Part shown: positions 51,905-60,625 of the stretch, piece after piece | How the letters are laid out: each line of letters begins with the position of its first letter | Numbering within the stretch: position 1 is the stretch's first letter | Assembly (NCBI GenBank): GCA_947624485.1 | Contig: CANQKM010000004.1 | Span: forward strand, 1-64,000 | DNA length: 64,000 nt | Source: an uncultured Clostridia bacterium | GTDB taxonomy: Bacteria; Bacillota; Clostridia; UBA1381 | Reading direction: 5' to 3' | Position numbers and translations under genes: made by a program | Notes under the pieces: generated by a model | What the model was told of the DNA's origin: nothing | Seen by the model: only the letters and a program-made list of their open reading frames with translations | Database searches by the model: none

Positions 51905-51986
51905 GTAACATTGTTTGAGTACAATGTTACGTTCATATACAACAAAGCCACCGATGATCGCACGTCGGTGGCTTTGTTGCGTTTTG
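51905..51986 (+). ncRNA. Candidate two-hairpin small RNA
   Basis: Starting 5-7 bases after a good promoter is a perfect 10-bp stem GTAACATTGT/ACAATGTTAC, then a short linker, a perfect 14-bp stem CAACAAAGCCACCG/CGGTGGCTTTGTTG and CGTTTT. The RNA would be about 80 nt with the last hairpin as a terminator. No convincing ORF runs in this sense; the 93-codon minus ORF across it is a chance reading of the hairpins. Confidence 0.6.
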
Positions 51987-52020
51987 ACATTGCCGGAAGC
52001 AACCTTTGATACTCTGCAGC

Positions 52021-52055
52021 AAAAAAAATACCCTTGAAAAATCAAGGGTATTTTA
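52021..52055. terminator. Terminator of the lipoprotein gene
   Basis: AATACCCTTGA/TCAAGGGTATT; the minus strand runs into a long T stretch. Confidence 0.9.
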
Positions 52056-52057
52056 AA

Positions 52058-52756
52058 TTACTTTTGTCCTCCTGCGTCCTTAGCCTTCTCGGTGTCAAGT
52101 TCCGACTGAAGCAGTTTTAAATCTGTGTTGTCGGGATACTTTTGCAGCGCGGCATCAATAAGTATTTGCGCTTTGTCGTATTCCTTGTTCCATTTGATTG
52201 CGCTTTCAATGTCGGATATTGTAGCTTCAAGCTCCGCTTCGTCAGCGTCCGTTTCTTTTACGTCAATGATTTTTGCGGTATATCCCGCAACCGTTTCATC
52301 GGGAACATTGTGGTAATACTTCTCGTCCAACTCCCATATAAGATTTTCATCAAAACGCGTATCCTCGCCCGCCTTCAGCGCGTTATCCGGCGTAATAATT
52401 TTTTCTCCTATACGCGCTCCGGTTTCATCACAGATTTCAAACGTAACGCTGACATAGCTTTTCTCGATATCACCGCCGTTTTTGTAAATCCTACCCGTAA
52501 TATCAACATAGCCGTCGTCATTGATAAACTCCACCTCGTCCACGCCTATCGGAACGGAATCGGCGTCTATGTTATCGTATTTGCCCTTATTTGTTTTCTT
52601 CGCCGGCTTTTCGGTCGCCGAATTTTCGGCTTGTCCGGACTGTTGGGTTTGTTCTTCACCCTCCCCCGCCGGCGCGCTGTTATTTGCCGAGCATCCGGCT
52701 ATCAGCGACGCGCTTAAAACAGATAAAAGGATCGCTGCTGAGATTTTCTTTTTCAT
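52058..52756 (-). CDS. Lipoprotein with FxLYD-like domain
   Basis: 232 residues. The lipobox is in SVLSASLIAGCSANNS (Cys lipidation), followed by a low-complexity Gln/Glu/Lys linker. The central part has an FxLYD-like beta-sandwich pattern (GVDEVEFINDDGYVDITGRI, VSVTFEICDETGARIGEKI, LKAGEDTRFD), as in small extracytoplasmic proteins of Firmicutes. The C-terminal helices (AQILIDAALQKYPDNTDLK) resemble a TPR unit. Anchored on the outer face of the membrane; ligand unknown. Confidence 0.75.
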   Translation of the reverse strand: MKKKISAAILLSVLSASLIAGCSANNSAPAGEGEEQTQQSGQAENSATEKPAKKTNKGKYDNIDADSVPIGVDEVEFINDDGYVDITGRIYKNGGDIEKSYVSVTFEICDETGARIGEKIITPDNALKAGEDTRFDENLIWELDEKYYHNVPDETVAGYTAKIIDVKETDADEAELEATISDIESAIKWNKEYDKAQILIDAALQKYPDNTDLKLLQSELDTEKAKDAGGQK

Positions 52757-52846
52757 AGGTATGTACCTCCTTAAAATAATTTTTACATACCTATAATATC
52801 AAAGCAGACGGACACGTGTATGTCCGTCTGAAAATTTTTATTAAAT

Positions 52847-53809
52847 TTATTTGTAGCTTTCGGCAATTCTTTCGGCGCACCCGCGTATCTCGTCCGCCAA
52901 CTCCCGAGGCTCAAGCACCTTTACCCAGTCGCCCTGCGACAAAAGCCACATTCTTATGCCGTCACCGTACACCTGTGCTTCGATTATGTTCACACCGTTT
53001 CTGACGTCGATCAGCTTTGCCGTCGGTAAACGGTCAAGCACCGCCTGCACCGACGGGCCCGTAAACTCGAACAGTATGCGTCTGTTTTTGCCCGGGAACA
53101 TAAATTGATTGAGTCTCCGAAGCTCACCCTCGTTAAACTGCGGACGGCTCATCACGGCGTCGCGGTGTTCCGCGACCTCTTTTATGCGGTCAATGCGGTA
53201 AAACCGTTCGGTCATGCCGTTTTCCGTTTCGTGGAACGCGATAAGGTAAAAATAATACTCGCTGAACATTATCGAAACAGGCACTATACGGCGCGTAATT
53301 TCCGAGCGATCCATTTTGTAATAGATTATTGTGATTTCCTTTTTCAGTTCAATCGCGCGTGAAATCTGCCACAGCCTATCCGTTACGTGCGGCACGTCGG
53401 AGCCGACCGCGCTGTAATAATACATTTCGCGGCTGAGCATATTATTAAGCATTTTCCTGTCCTCCGGCGCGGAAAAGCACTTGATTTTATTGACTATCGA
53501 AAGCATGTCTCCCCTGTTTAACGCGCGGCTCGCAATCAGGATCTTTACAAGCGCCAGCAGTTCGCGGTCGGACAGAAATTCCTCCATTTTAAGGAAGTAC
53601 GCCTTTCGGCGATAGGAGTACTGCAGTTCCGCGTAACCGAGCATGTCGCGGTTCTCCACCAAAAACGTTTTCAAATCTCTTATGTCCCGCGCTATGGTTT
53701 TGGTCGATACGCCGTACTCGTCCGATATGCGCCGCACGGATAAATCCTCGCCCCGTACGGCGCGGAAAAATATGGCGAGCGTCCGTTCAAGCTTGTCGGA
53801 ATTATTCAT
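52847..53809 (-). CDS. WYL-domain transcriptional regulator
   Basis: 320 residues. An N-terminal helix-turn-helix (GEDLSVRRISDEYGVSTKTIARDIRDLKTFL) is followed by a WYL domain (KKEITIIYYKMDRSEITRRIVPVSIMF, YYFYLIAFHETENGMTERFYRIDRI) and a C-terminal WCX-type extension (GDGIRMWLLSQGDWVKVLEPRELADEIR). WYL proteins bind ligands or nucleic acid and control DNA-damage or defence-associated genes. AAGGGTGA before the ATG. No target is adjacent. Confidence 0.9.
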   Translation of the reverse strand: MNNSDKLERTLAIFFRAVRGEDLSVRRISDEYGVSTKTIARDIRDLKTFLVENRDMLGYAELQYSYRRKAYFLKMEEFLSDRELLALVKILIASRALNRGDMLSIVNKIKCFSAPEDRKMLNNMLSREMYYYSAVGSDVPHVTDRLWQISRAIELKKEITIIYYKMDRSEITRRIVPVSIMFSEYYFYLIAFHETENGMTERFYRIDRIKEVAEHRDAVMSRPQFNEGELRRLNQFMFPGKNRRILFEFTGPSVQAVLDRLPTAKLIDVRNGVNIIEAQVYGDGIRMWLLSQGDWVKVLEPRELADEIRGCAERIAESYK

Positions 53810-53945
53810 AGTTCATCACCCTTTATTCCTTTATTATAATTTTATACGCTGTTACATGCCGTGTCAATATGTTTATTTTATCAAATCCGGCGGACGGGCG
53901 TATGTCCCGACAATTTTTTTATTTTGGCGTATATATCTTTGCAAA

Positions 53946-53980
53946 TTAAAAGAACGTATCGCAAAGATACGTCCTTTTAA
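53946..53980 (-). terminator. Terminator of pckG
   Basis: GGACGTATC/GATACGTTC stem on the minus strand followed by TTTTAATTT. Confidence 0.85.
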
Positions 53981-54005
53981 TATCACGCCCTGCAGAGCGG
54001 TTTTA

Positions 54006-55799
54006 TTACTTTGAAAGATTTGCCTCAAGCTTGTCAAGCTCTTCCGCCATTTCCTTCGGAAGTCTGTCGCCGAACTGAGCGAAGTACTGCTTGATACCCG
54101 TGTCGGGATCCTCAACGTCCTTGAGCCATTCAGCCTTGTCAACCGTAAGGAGCGCCTTAACGTCGTCAACGGTCATGTCGAGGTCGGTGATGTCGATGTC
54201 CTCGGGCTTGGGCAGGTAGCCTATCGGCGAGTCGACCGCGTCAACCTTGCCCGCGCAGCGGTTGAGTATCCAGAGAAGCACGCGCATATTGTCGCCGAAG
54301 CCGGGCCACATAAAGTTGCCGTCGTCGTCCTTTCTGAACCAGTTAACGTGGAAAATCTTCGGAGCTTTGTCGCCGAGCTTCTTGCCCATTTCGATCCAGT
54401 GTCCCCAGTAATCAGCCATGTTGTAGCCCACGAATGGCTTCATAGCCATAGGATCGCGGCGTACTACGCCTACAGCGCCCGCAGCCGCTGCTGTCGTCTC
54501 AGAAGCCATTGTAGCGCCCACGAATGTACCGTGCTGCCAGTCTCTCGACTGGTATACCAGCGGAGCGCACTTTGCGCGTCTGCCGCCGAATATGATAGCG
54601 TCAACGGGTACGCCCTGCGGATTCTCAAACTCTGACGAAATGCACGGGCAGTTTACCGCAGGAGCGGTAAATCTTGAGTTCGGGTGAGCAAGGTTATTGC
54701 CTTCCGCGATGTACTCGGGACCGTTTACCTTCGCGCCCTTCCACTCTGTCGCGTTTACCGGCGGGTTCTTGTCAAGACCTTCCCACCAAACCGTCATGTC
54801 GTCGTTGTTTATCGCAACGTTTGTGAATATCGTATTCTTCTTTGTCGATTCGAGCGCGTTGAAGTTTGTCTTAACGCTCGTACCGGGCGCTACGCCGAAG
54901 AAGCCGGATTCGGGGTTGATCGCGTAAAGTCTGCCGTCGGGGCCTATGTTGAGCCATGAAATGTCGTCGCCGACTGTCCATACCTTATAGCCCTGCTTCT
55001 TCAGATATTCGGGCGGTATGAGCATCGCGAGGTTCGTCTTTCCGCAAGCCGACGGGAACGCCGCGCAGATGTACTTAACCTCGCCCTGCGGATTTTCAAG
55101 ACCGAGGATAAGCATATGCTCAGCCATCCAGCCCTGGTTCTTGCCGAGGTACGACGCTATACGGAGCGCGAAGCACTTCTTGCCGAGAAGCACGTTGCCG
55201 CCGTAAGCGGAGTTGATCGACCATATCGTGTTGTCCTGCGGGAACTGCACGATATATCTGTCGTCGGGGTTTACGTCCTTCTTCGCGTGCAGGCACTTTA
55301 TAAATTCAGCATCGGGATCATTGCCGAGCCGGTCGAGTACCTTCTGTCCGACTCTCGTCATGATTGCCATGTTGAGTACGACGTAAATACTGTCGGTAAG
55401 CTCGATACCTATCTTCGAGAACGGCGAACCTACGGGGCCCATCGAGTACGGGATCACGTACATCGTTCTGCCCTTCATCGAGCCGGTGTAGAGCGCCTTT
55501 AATTTAGCGTACATCTCGTCGGGAGCCATCCAGTTGTTTATGGGACCCGCTTCCTCCTCGGTCGGCGTGCAGATAAACGTTCTGTCCTCTACTCTCGCAA
55601 CGTCGTTCGGAGCTGTTCTGTGGTAGAGACAGCCGGGGAGCTTCTCCTCGTTCAGCTTAATCATTTCGCCCGTTGCAACGGCTTCCTCTCTCAACGCGTC
55701 GAGCTGTTCCTCGCTGCCGTCAATCCAGACAATCTCGTCCGGCTGACACATGGCAGCCATTTCGTCAAGCCATGCAAGGACTGTTTTGTTTTCAGTCAT
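54006..55799 (-). CDS. pckG: Phosphoenolpyruvate carboxykinase (GTP)
   Basis: 597 residues from the ATG at 55799 (GGAGG eight bases upstream). The P-loop-like kinase motif FPSACGKTNLAMLIPP, WTVGDDISWLNIGPDGRL and the GTP-type segments MKGRTMYVIPYSMGPVGSPF and HVNWFRKDDDGNFMWPGFG are diagnostic. It interconverts oxaloacetate and PEP with GTP/GDP. In anaerobes it often runs in the carboxylating direction. Own promoter and terminator. Confidence 0.98.
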   Translation of the reverse strand: MTENKTVLAWLDEMAAMCQPDEIVWIDGSEEQLDALREEAVATGEMIKLNEEKLPGCLYHRTAPNDVARVEDRTFICTPTEEEAGPINNWMAPDEMYAKLKALYTGSMKGRTMYVIPYSMGPVGSPFSKIGIELTDSIYVVLNMAIMTRVGQKVLDRLGNDPDAEFIKCLHAKKDVNPDDRYIVQFPQDNTIWSINSAYGGNVLLGKKCFALRIASYLGKNQGWMAEHMLILGLENPQGEVKYICAAFPSACGKTNLAMLIPPEYLKKQGYKVWTVGDDISWLNIGPDGRLYAINPESGFFGVAPGTSVKTNFNALESTKKNTIFTNVAINNDDMTVWWEGLDKNPPVNATEWKGAKVNGPEYIAEGNNLAHPNSRFTAPAVNCPCISSEFENPQGVPVDAIIFGGRRAKCAPLVYQSRDWQHGTFVGATMASETTAAAAGAVGVVRRDPMAMKPFVGYNMADYWGHWIEMGKKLGDKAPKIFHVNWFRKDDDGNFMWPGFGDNMRVLLWILNRCAGKVDAVDSPIGYLPKPEDIDITDLDMTVDDVKALLTVDKAEWLKDVEDPDTGIKQYFAQFGDRLPKEMAEELDKLEANLSK

Positions 55800-55855
55800 G
55801 TTCTGTTCCTCCATTATAATAAATTTTTTTATTGCTGTTTATCGCAGTTACATTT

Positions 55856-55884
55856 ATTATACCACATTTTACATACAATTTCAA
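55856..55884 (-). promoter_or_regulatory. Promoter of pckG
   Basis: TTGAAA, 17 bases, TATAAT on the minus strand. Just upstream a hairpin with an internal loop (CGCCCT/AGGGCG and AGTATT/AATACT, 55892-55935) separates it from aspS. Confidence 0.72.
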
Positions 55885-55988
55885 AACATTTCGCCCTCAA
55901 AAAGTATTATTGTGAAAAATACTTAGTTAAGGGCGAAATATAGTGGTAAAAAATGTATACTTTTACATGTAACACTCTAAATATTGTG

Positions 55989-57299
55989 TCAGGGATCGAG
56001 GTGGTGAAGATCTCTCGGGAACAGGCTCGCCTGTCTTATGTTGTCAAGACCGAGCAGCTTCATCACGAGCCGCTCCAGACCGATGCCCAGTCCGCCGTGC
56101 GGAGGCATGCCGTAGCGGTGAATGTCGAGGTACGCGCCAAGCTCCTCCGGCTCGACCTTGTAACGCCTGAGCTTCTCCACCTGTTCGTCGTAGTCATGTA
56201 TTCTCTGTCCGCCCGTCGTTATTTCAAGTCCGCGGAACAGAAGGTCAAAGCTTTCCGCAAGCTTCGGATCGTCCTTTGAGTCCATCGCATAGAACGGACG
56301 CTTAAGTCCGGGGAATTTTTCTACGAATATAAACTCGCTGCCGTGATTTTTCTTCGCCCACTCGCACAGCTTTACCTCGTCGGTCGGGTCGAGGTCGAAC
56401 TGCGCACGCTCCTTGCCGAGTATATCAAGCGCTTCAAAGAACGTCACCGACGGTATTTCCTTTACCTCCGGCAGCGCCGCGCCGAGCATTTCAAGCTCGT
56501 GAGAGTAGTTTTCGGCGAGATATTTTACAACGTGGCGCAGCATAGCCGTTTCCATAGCCATTACGTCATGCATATCGTCTATGAACGCCATTTCAAAGTC
56601 AAGACCTATATACTCGTTCAAATGGCGCGTTGAGTTGTGCTTTTCCGCGCGGTACACCGGCGCAATCTCAAACACGCGGTCGAAAAACGCCACGCACGTC
56701 TGCTTGTAAAACTGAGGACTTTGCGCGAGGTACGCGTTCTGTCCGAAGTATTTAAGCTTGAATATGTTCGCGCCGCCCTCCGCGCCGGCAGCGACGATCT
56801 TCGGCGTGTGGATTTCGGTAAAGCCCTCGCCGAGCATAAACTCACGGAATCCCGACACTACGCCCTCCGCGACCTTAAACACCGCCCTCTGCTCCGGGTG
56901 GCGCAGCGCGACGCTCCTGTGTTCCATACTCGTCTCTATCGAGCAGCCGAGCCGCTTAGACGATACGTGGAGCGGATATTCCTCCTTCGGCTTTGACAGT
57001 ATATCAAACGATGAAAGCGTTATTTCATAGCCGTAATTCGCGCGCGGCTCTTTCTTTACGATACCGGTGACCGTTACGTACGCGCCTTCGGTAAGCGCGT
57101 CAAAATCGCCTTTGCACTCGCCGGGCGTGTACACCGATTGAAGCACGTACCGTCCCGTGCGCAGAATTATAAACGAGAAGCCGCCCATGTTGCGTATTTT
57201 ATGCACGCAAGCCGAAAAGGTTATCTCCCCTCCCTCGCTTTTTTCGAGGGCGGCAAGCGTTATTTCGCTTTTAAGCTGTATGCCGTCTATTTTCTCCAT
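55989..57299 (-). CDS. aspS: Aspartyl-tRNA synthetase, archaeal/non-discriminating type
   Basis: 436 residues, the short form without the bacterial GAD insert. An OB-fold anticodon-binding part (GEITFSACVHKIRNMGGFSF) precedes the class II core: motif 2 FEIAPVYRAEKHNSTRHLNEY, motif 3 GIGLERLVMKLLGLDNIRQ. This type usually charges both tRNA-Asp and tRNA-Asn with Asp. That fits its position 17 bases after gatB, since GatCAB then amidates Asp-tRNA-Asn. The discriminating capacity itself is inferred. Confidence 0.93.
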   Translation of the reverse strand: MEKIDGIQLKSEITLAALEKSEGGEITFSACVHKIRNMGGFSFIILRTGRYVLQSVYTPGECKGDFDALTEGAYVTVTGIVKKEPRANYGYEITLSSFDILSKPKEEYPLHVSSKRLGCSIETSMEHRSVALRHPEQRAVFKVAEGVVSGFREFMLGEGFTEIHTPKIVAAGAEGGANIFKLKYFGQNAYLAQSPQFYKQTCVAFFDRVFEIAPVYRAEKHNSTRHLNEYIGLDFEMAFIDDMHDVMAMETAMLRHVVKYLAENYSHELEMLGAALPEVKEIPSVTFFEALDILGKERAQFDLDPTDEVKLCEWAKKNHGSEFIFVEKFPGLKRPFYAMDSKDDPKLAESFDLLFRGLEITTGGQRIHDYDEQVEKLRRYKVEPEELGAYLDIHRYGMPPHGGLGIGLERLVMKLLGLDNIRQASLFPRDLHHLDP

Positions 57300-57316
57300 T
57301 TTACTTTCCTCCGAAT

Positions 57317-58735
57317 TTACTTCAATTTCTCCGTCAGCGCGTCCTTCGCAAGCTTCGGGTTCGCGCCCTTGCCGAGCGCGCGTATCACCTGTCCCATAAG
57401 GAAGCCGAATACCTTTTCATTGCCGTTTTTGTAGCTCTCCACGCTGTCGGCGTTTTCGGCAAGCACCTTGTCGATAGCCGCGTCAAGCTCGGACGTGTCG
57501 CTGCTCATTATAAAGCCGCGCTTTTTCGCTATTTCCTCGGGTTTGCCGCCCTCGGCGAACATTATAGAAACAATTTCCTTCGCGGCGTTCTTTGAAATAA
57601 CTCCGTCCGACGCCATTTTAACCGTATTTGCCAAATCCTCCGGCGTAAATTTCAAATCCTCCATGCCCGTTTCCGACTCGTTCAGATTGCGGTTAAGCTC
57701 AACAAGCATAAGGTTTGAAATCTGCTTGTAGTCGGGGTTTATCGCAACCGCCGCGTCGTAAAAGTCGGAAAACGCCTTGTCCGCGATTATAAGTCCGGCG
57801 TCCTCTGCCGGCAGCTTGTAAACCTCGGTGTAACGCTTGAACCGCTCCTGCGGCATTTCGGGCATTTCGTTCCGTATTTCGTTCATCTCCCCGTCCGTAA
57901 GCTGCACAGGAGGAATGTCGGGTTCGGGGAAATAGCGGTAGTCGTGCGCTTCCTCCTTCGAGCGGAGCGCCTTTGTGTCGCCGTGGTTGTCGTTGTAACG
58001 GCGAGTTTCCTGTACCACTTCGCCGCCGGCGTCGAGTATCTCCGACTGACGCTGTATCTCGTACTCTATCGCACGTCCTATCGCCTTTAACGAGTTCAGA
58101 TTTTTAAGCTCCGCACGCGTGCCGAATTTGTCGCTGCCCTCGGGCATAATCGAAATGTTTACGTCAACGCGCATCGAACCCTGTTCCATACGTGCGTCGC
58201 ACACGCCGGCGTACTTAAGCCTTAACGCGACCTGCTCCACAAAGTCCTGCACCTCTTCGACCGTGCGGAAATCGGGTTCGGTCACTATCTCGATAAGCGG
58301 CACGCCGCAGCGGTTGTAGTCAGCCATCGACACGCCCTCGTAATCGTCATGCACGAGCTTACCGGCGTCCTCCTCGATGTGTATGCGGTTTATGCGTATA
58401 TCCCTGCCGCCCGTGACGGTAACGTGTCCGTCGGTACATATAGGCGAGTCGAACTGCGTGATCTGGTACGCCTTCGGAAGGTCGGGGTAAAAGTAATTTT
58501 TTCTGTCAAACGCGCTGTAACCGTGTACGTTGCAGCCCAAGGCATAGCCCGCCTTCGCGGCGAGACGCACCGCGCCGCGGTTGAGCAGAGGCAGAGTGCC
58601 GGGCATACCGCTGCAGCGCGGACACACCCTCGTATTTTCACTGCCGCCGAATTCGTTTTGGCAGGTGCAGAATACCTTTGAATTTGTGAGAAGCTCACAG
58701 TGTATTTCAAGTCCCACAACAGGCACGTATCTCAT
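57317..58735 (-). CDS. gatB: Asp-tRNA(Asn)/Glu-tRNA(Gln) amidotransferase subunit B
   Basis: 472 residues. GLEIHCELLTNSKVFCTCQNEFGGSENT, VCPRCSGMPGTLPLLN with Cys ligands, then GFxxPDLPKAYQITQ-type substrate site and the C-terminal YqeY-like tail (GQVIRALGKGANPKLAKDAL). GatB binds the misacylated tRNA and phosphorylates its side chain. ATG overlaps the gatA stop by four bases. Confidence 0.97.
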   Translation of the reverse strand: MRYVPVVGLEIHCELLTNSKVFCTCQNEFGGSENTRVCPRCSGMPGTLPLLNRGAVRLAAKAGYALGCNVHGYSAFDRKNYFYPDLPKAYQITQFDSPICTDGHVTVTGGRDIRINRIHIEEDAGKLVHDDYEGVSMADYNRCGVPLIEIVTEPDFRTVEEVQDFVEQVALRLKYAGVCDARMEQGSMRVDVNISIMPEGSDKFGTRAELKNLNSLKAIGRAIEYEIQRQSEILDAGGEVVQETRRYNDNHGDTKALRSKEEAHDYRYFPEPDIPPVQLTDGEMNEIRNEMPEMPQERFKRYTEVYKLPAEDAGLIIADKAFSDFYDAAVAINPDYKQISNLMLVELNRNLNESETGMEDLKFTPEDLANTVKMASDGVISKNAAKEIVSIMFAEGGKPEEIAKKRGFIMSSDTSELDAAIDKVLAENADSVESYKNGNEKVFGFLMGQVIRALGKGANPKLAKDALTEKLK

Positions 58736-60168
58736 AATACCGCCTCCTTCCGCTCAAAATCCTTTTCAAAACGGTCGCAGACCGATATGATCGTCTTTTC
58801 ATCAAACGCGCGTCCGATAAGGCTCATACCTATCGGCATACCGTTTTTGTCGTAGCCGCACGTCGTCGAAATCGCGGGCAAACCGGCTATGTTCACGGTG
58901 ACGGTGTATATGTCCGCGAGGTACATCTTTACGGGATCGTTCTCCTGCTCGCCTATTTTGTACGCCGTTGTCGGCGCGGTCGGCGTTAGGATAACATCGC
59001 ACTTCTCAAATATATCGGCGTATTCCCTGCGTATCTGCGTGCGGATGCGAGTCGCGTTTTTGTAGTACGCGTCGTAGTAGCCGGAGCAGAGCGCGTAGTT
59101 GCCAAGCATTATGCGCCGCTTTACCTCATTTCCGAAGCCTTCGCGTCGCGAATTTTTGATGAGGTCGCTGTAATCCTCGCCGAGCCCCGAACGGTAGCCG
59201 TACTTTATGCCGTCGAAACGCGAGAGGTTGCTTGCCGCCTCCGCCGACGATATGAGGTAATACGCCGATACCGCGTATTCGAGTGACGGAAGCGACACGT
59301 CCGTTATTTCGCAGCCGAGCGATTTGTAATAGTCAACAGCTTTTAACACAGCCGTCTTTACCTCGTCGTCTATGCCGTCGGCGAAAAACTCCTTCGGTAC
59401 GCCTATCCTTATATCCGACACGTCCGCGCCGACCTTTTCGGTGTAGCCGCCCTTGGCAAGCTTTGAGGACGTCGCGTCGTTTTCGTCAAAGCCGTAAATG
59501 CCGTTTAAGATGTATCCCGTGTCCTCCGCGCTTTTCGCGACAACGCCTATCTGATCGAGCGACGACGCGAACGCTATAAGTCCCCACCTCGATACCGCGC
59601 CGTAGGTGGGTTTAAGTCCCGTAACTCCGCAGAACGCGGCGGGCTGTCTTACCGAGCCGCCCGTGTCCGAGCCGAGAGCCGCGGCGCAAAGTCCCGCGGC
59701 AACGCTTGCCGCCGCGCCGCCCGACGAGCCGCCCGTTACGCGCGACGTGTCGTACGGGTTTTTAACGCCGCCGAAGTACGACGTCTGCGACGAGCCGCCC
59801 ATCGCGAACTCGTCCATATTCGTCTTACCGAGTATTACCGCGCCCGCGTTTTTGAGCTTCGTTACAGCAGTCGCGTCGTACGGCGGAACGAAGTCCTCGA
59901 GCATACGCGACGCGCACGTCGTTTTAACGCCGTTGGTGCATATATTATCCTTCACGGAAACGGGCAATCCCGTAAACGCTCCGCCTCTGCCTTCGTCGAT
60001 CGCCTCTTGGGCGCGCTTCGCGTCCTCTATGGCGTTTTCGGCGCAGACGGTGATATAGCTGTTTATTTTGCCGTCCGTTTCCTCTATCTTCTTTAAATAT
60101 TCCTTCGTAAGCTCAACCGCGCCTATCTCTTTTCGGTCGAGTTTTTTCCTGATATCCGCGAGTGACAT
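58732..60168 (-). CDS. gatA: Asp-tRNA(Asn)/Glu-tRNA(Gln) amidotransferase subunit A
   Basis: 478 residues from the ATG at 60168. Amidase signature with the catalytic Ser-cisSer-Lys: VSVKDNICTNG, GGSSGGAAASVAAGLCAAALGSDTGGS and GVTGLKPTYGAVSRWGL. It supplies ammonia from glutamine or asparagine to GatB. Second gene of the gatC-gatA-gatB-aspS operon. Family length. Confidence 0.97.
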   Translation of the reverse strand: MSLADIRKKLDRKEIGAVELTKEYLKKIEETDGKINSYITVCAENAIEDAKRAQEAIDEGRGGAFTGLPVSVKDNICTNGVKTTCASRMLEDFVPPYDATAVTKLKNAGAVILGKTNMDEFAMGGSSQTSYFGGVKNPYDTSRVTGGSSGGAAASVAAGLCAAALGSDTGGSVRQPAAFCGVTGLKPTYGAVSRWGLIAFASSLDQIGVVAKSAEDTGYILNGIYGFDENDATSSKLAKGGYTEKVGADVSDIRIGVPKEFFADGIDDEVKTAVLKAVDYYKSLGCEITDVSLPSLEYAVSAYYLISSAEAASNLSRFDGIKYGYRSGLGEDYSDLIKNSRREGFGNEVKRRIMLGNYALCSGYYDAYYKNATRIRTQIRREYADIFEKCDVILTPTAPTTAYKIGEQENDPVKMYLADIYTVTVNIAGLPAISTTCGYDKNGMPIGMSLIGRAFDEKTIISVCDRFEKDFERKEAVL

Positions 60169-60200
60169 ATACCTTACCCCTTCCAATTATTTTACGGCGG

Positions 60201-60479
60201 TTACACAACCTTCGGCACAACGAAGCTGTTATTCTTCACATTCTTCGCATTCGAGGTGATCTTCTCCGTCGGGTACGAATCCTTATACTCGTCGGCGCGC
60301 AGATCGTTATACCCTACCGCGTCGAGCGCGTAAGCCTTTTTGGACGAGTCGAACCCGCATACCTTGTCCATGAGCGCGATTATGCTTTCCATATCCTTCG
60401 TCATTGCCGCGCACTCATCGTCGGTGAACTCGATTTTGCTAAGCTCCGCCAAATGGCGCGTAAGCTCCTCGTTTACCAT
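60201..60479 (-). CDS. gatC: Asp-tRNA(Asn)/Glu-tRNA(Gln) amidotransferase subunit C
   Basis: 92 residues from the ATG at 60479 (GGGAGTTGAGGAAT upstream); the ORF-track start runs through the leader hairpin. HLAELSKIEFTDDECAAMTKDMESIIALMDKVC is the GatC belt region that wraps GatA and GatB. First gene of the operon. Confidence 0.95.
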   Translation of the reverse strand: MVNEELTRHLAELSKIEFTDDECAAMTKDMESIIALMDKVCGFDSSKKAYALDAVGYNDLRADEYKDSYPTEKITSNAKNVKNNSFVVPKVV

Positions 60480-60504
60480 ATTCCTCAACTCCCTGAAACA
60501 AAAA

Positions 60505-60540
60505 GGCGTTATATGACAGTCCTCCCTGTCATACAACGCC
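60505..60540 (-). promoter_or_regulatory. Terminator-like hairpin in the gatC leader
   Basis: On the minus strand GGCGTTGTATGACAG and CTGTCATATAACGCC pair over 15 bases (one G-U) around a GGAGGA loop, followed by TTTTTG. It lies between the promoter at 60561-60589 and the gatC ribosome site, so it could attenuate the operon. Confidence 0.75.
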
Positions 60541-60560
60541 ATTGTCGTATAATTTACTAT

Positions 60561-60589
60561 ACTATAGCACAAATTTCTTCGGTTTGCAA
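60561..60589 (-). promoter_or_regulatory. Promoter of gatCAB-aspS
   Basis: TTGCAA, 17 bases, TATAGT on the minus strand. Confidence 0.72.
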
Positions 60590-60625
60590 GAGTGAATTTA
60601 AAAATTTTGCCGTTTTCTTCTTAAA

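Noticed and set aside
51764-52045. 93-codon minus ORF between dgt and the lipoprotein gene
   Set aside because: It reads through the palindromic hairpins and has no ribosome site.
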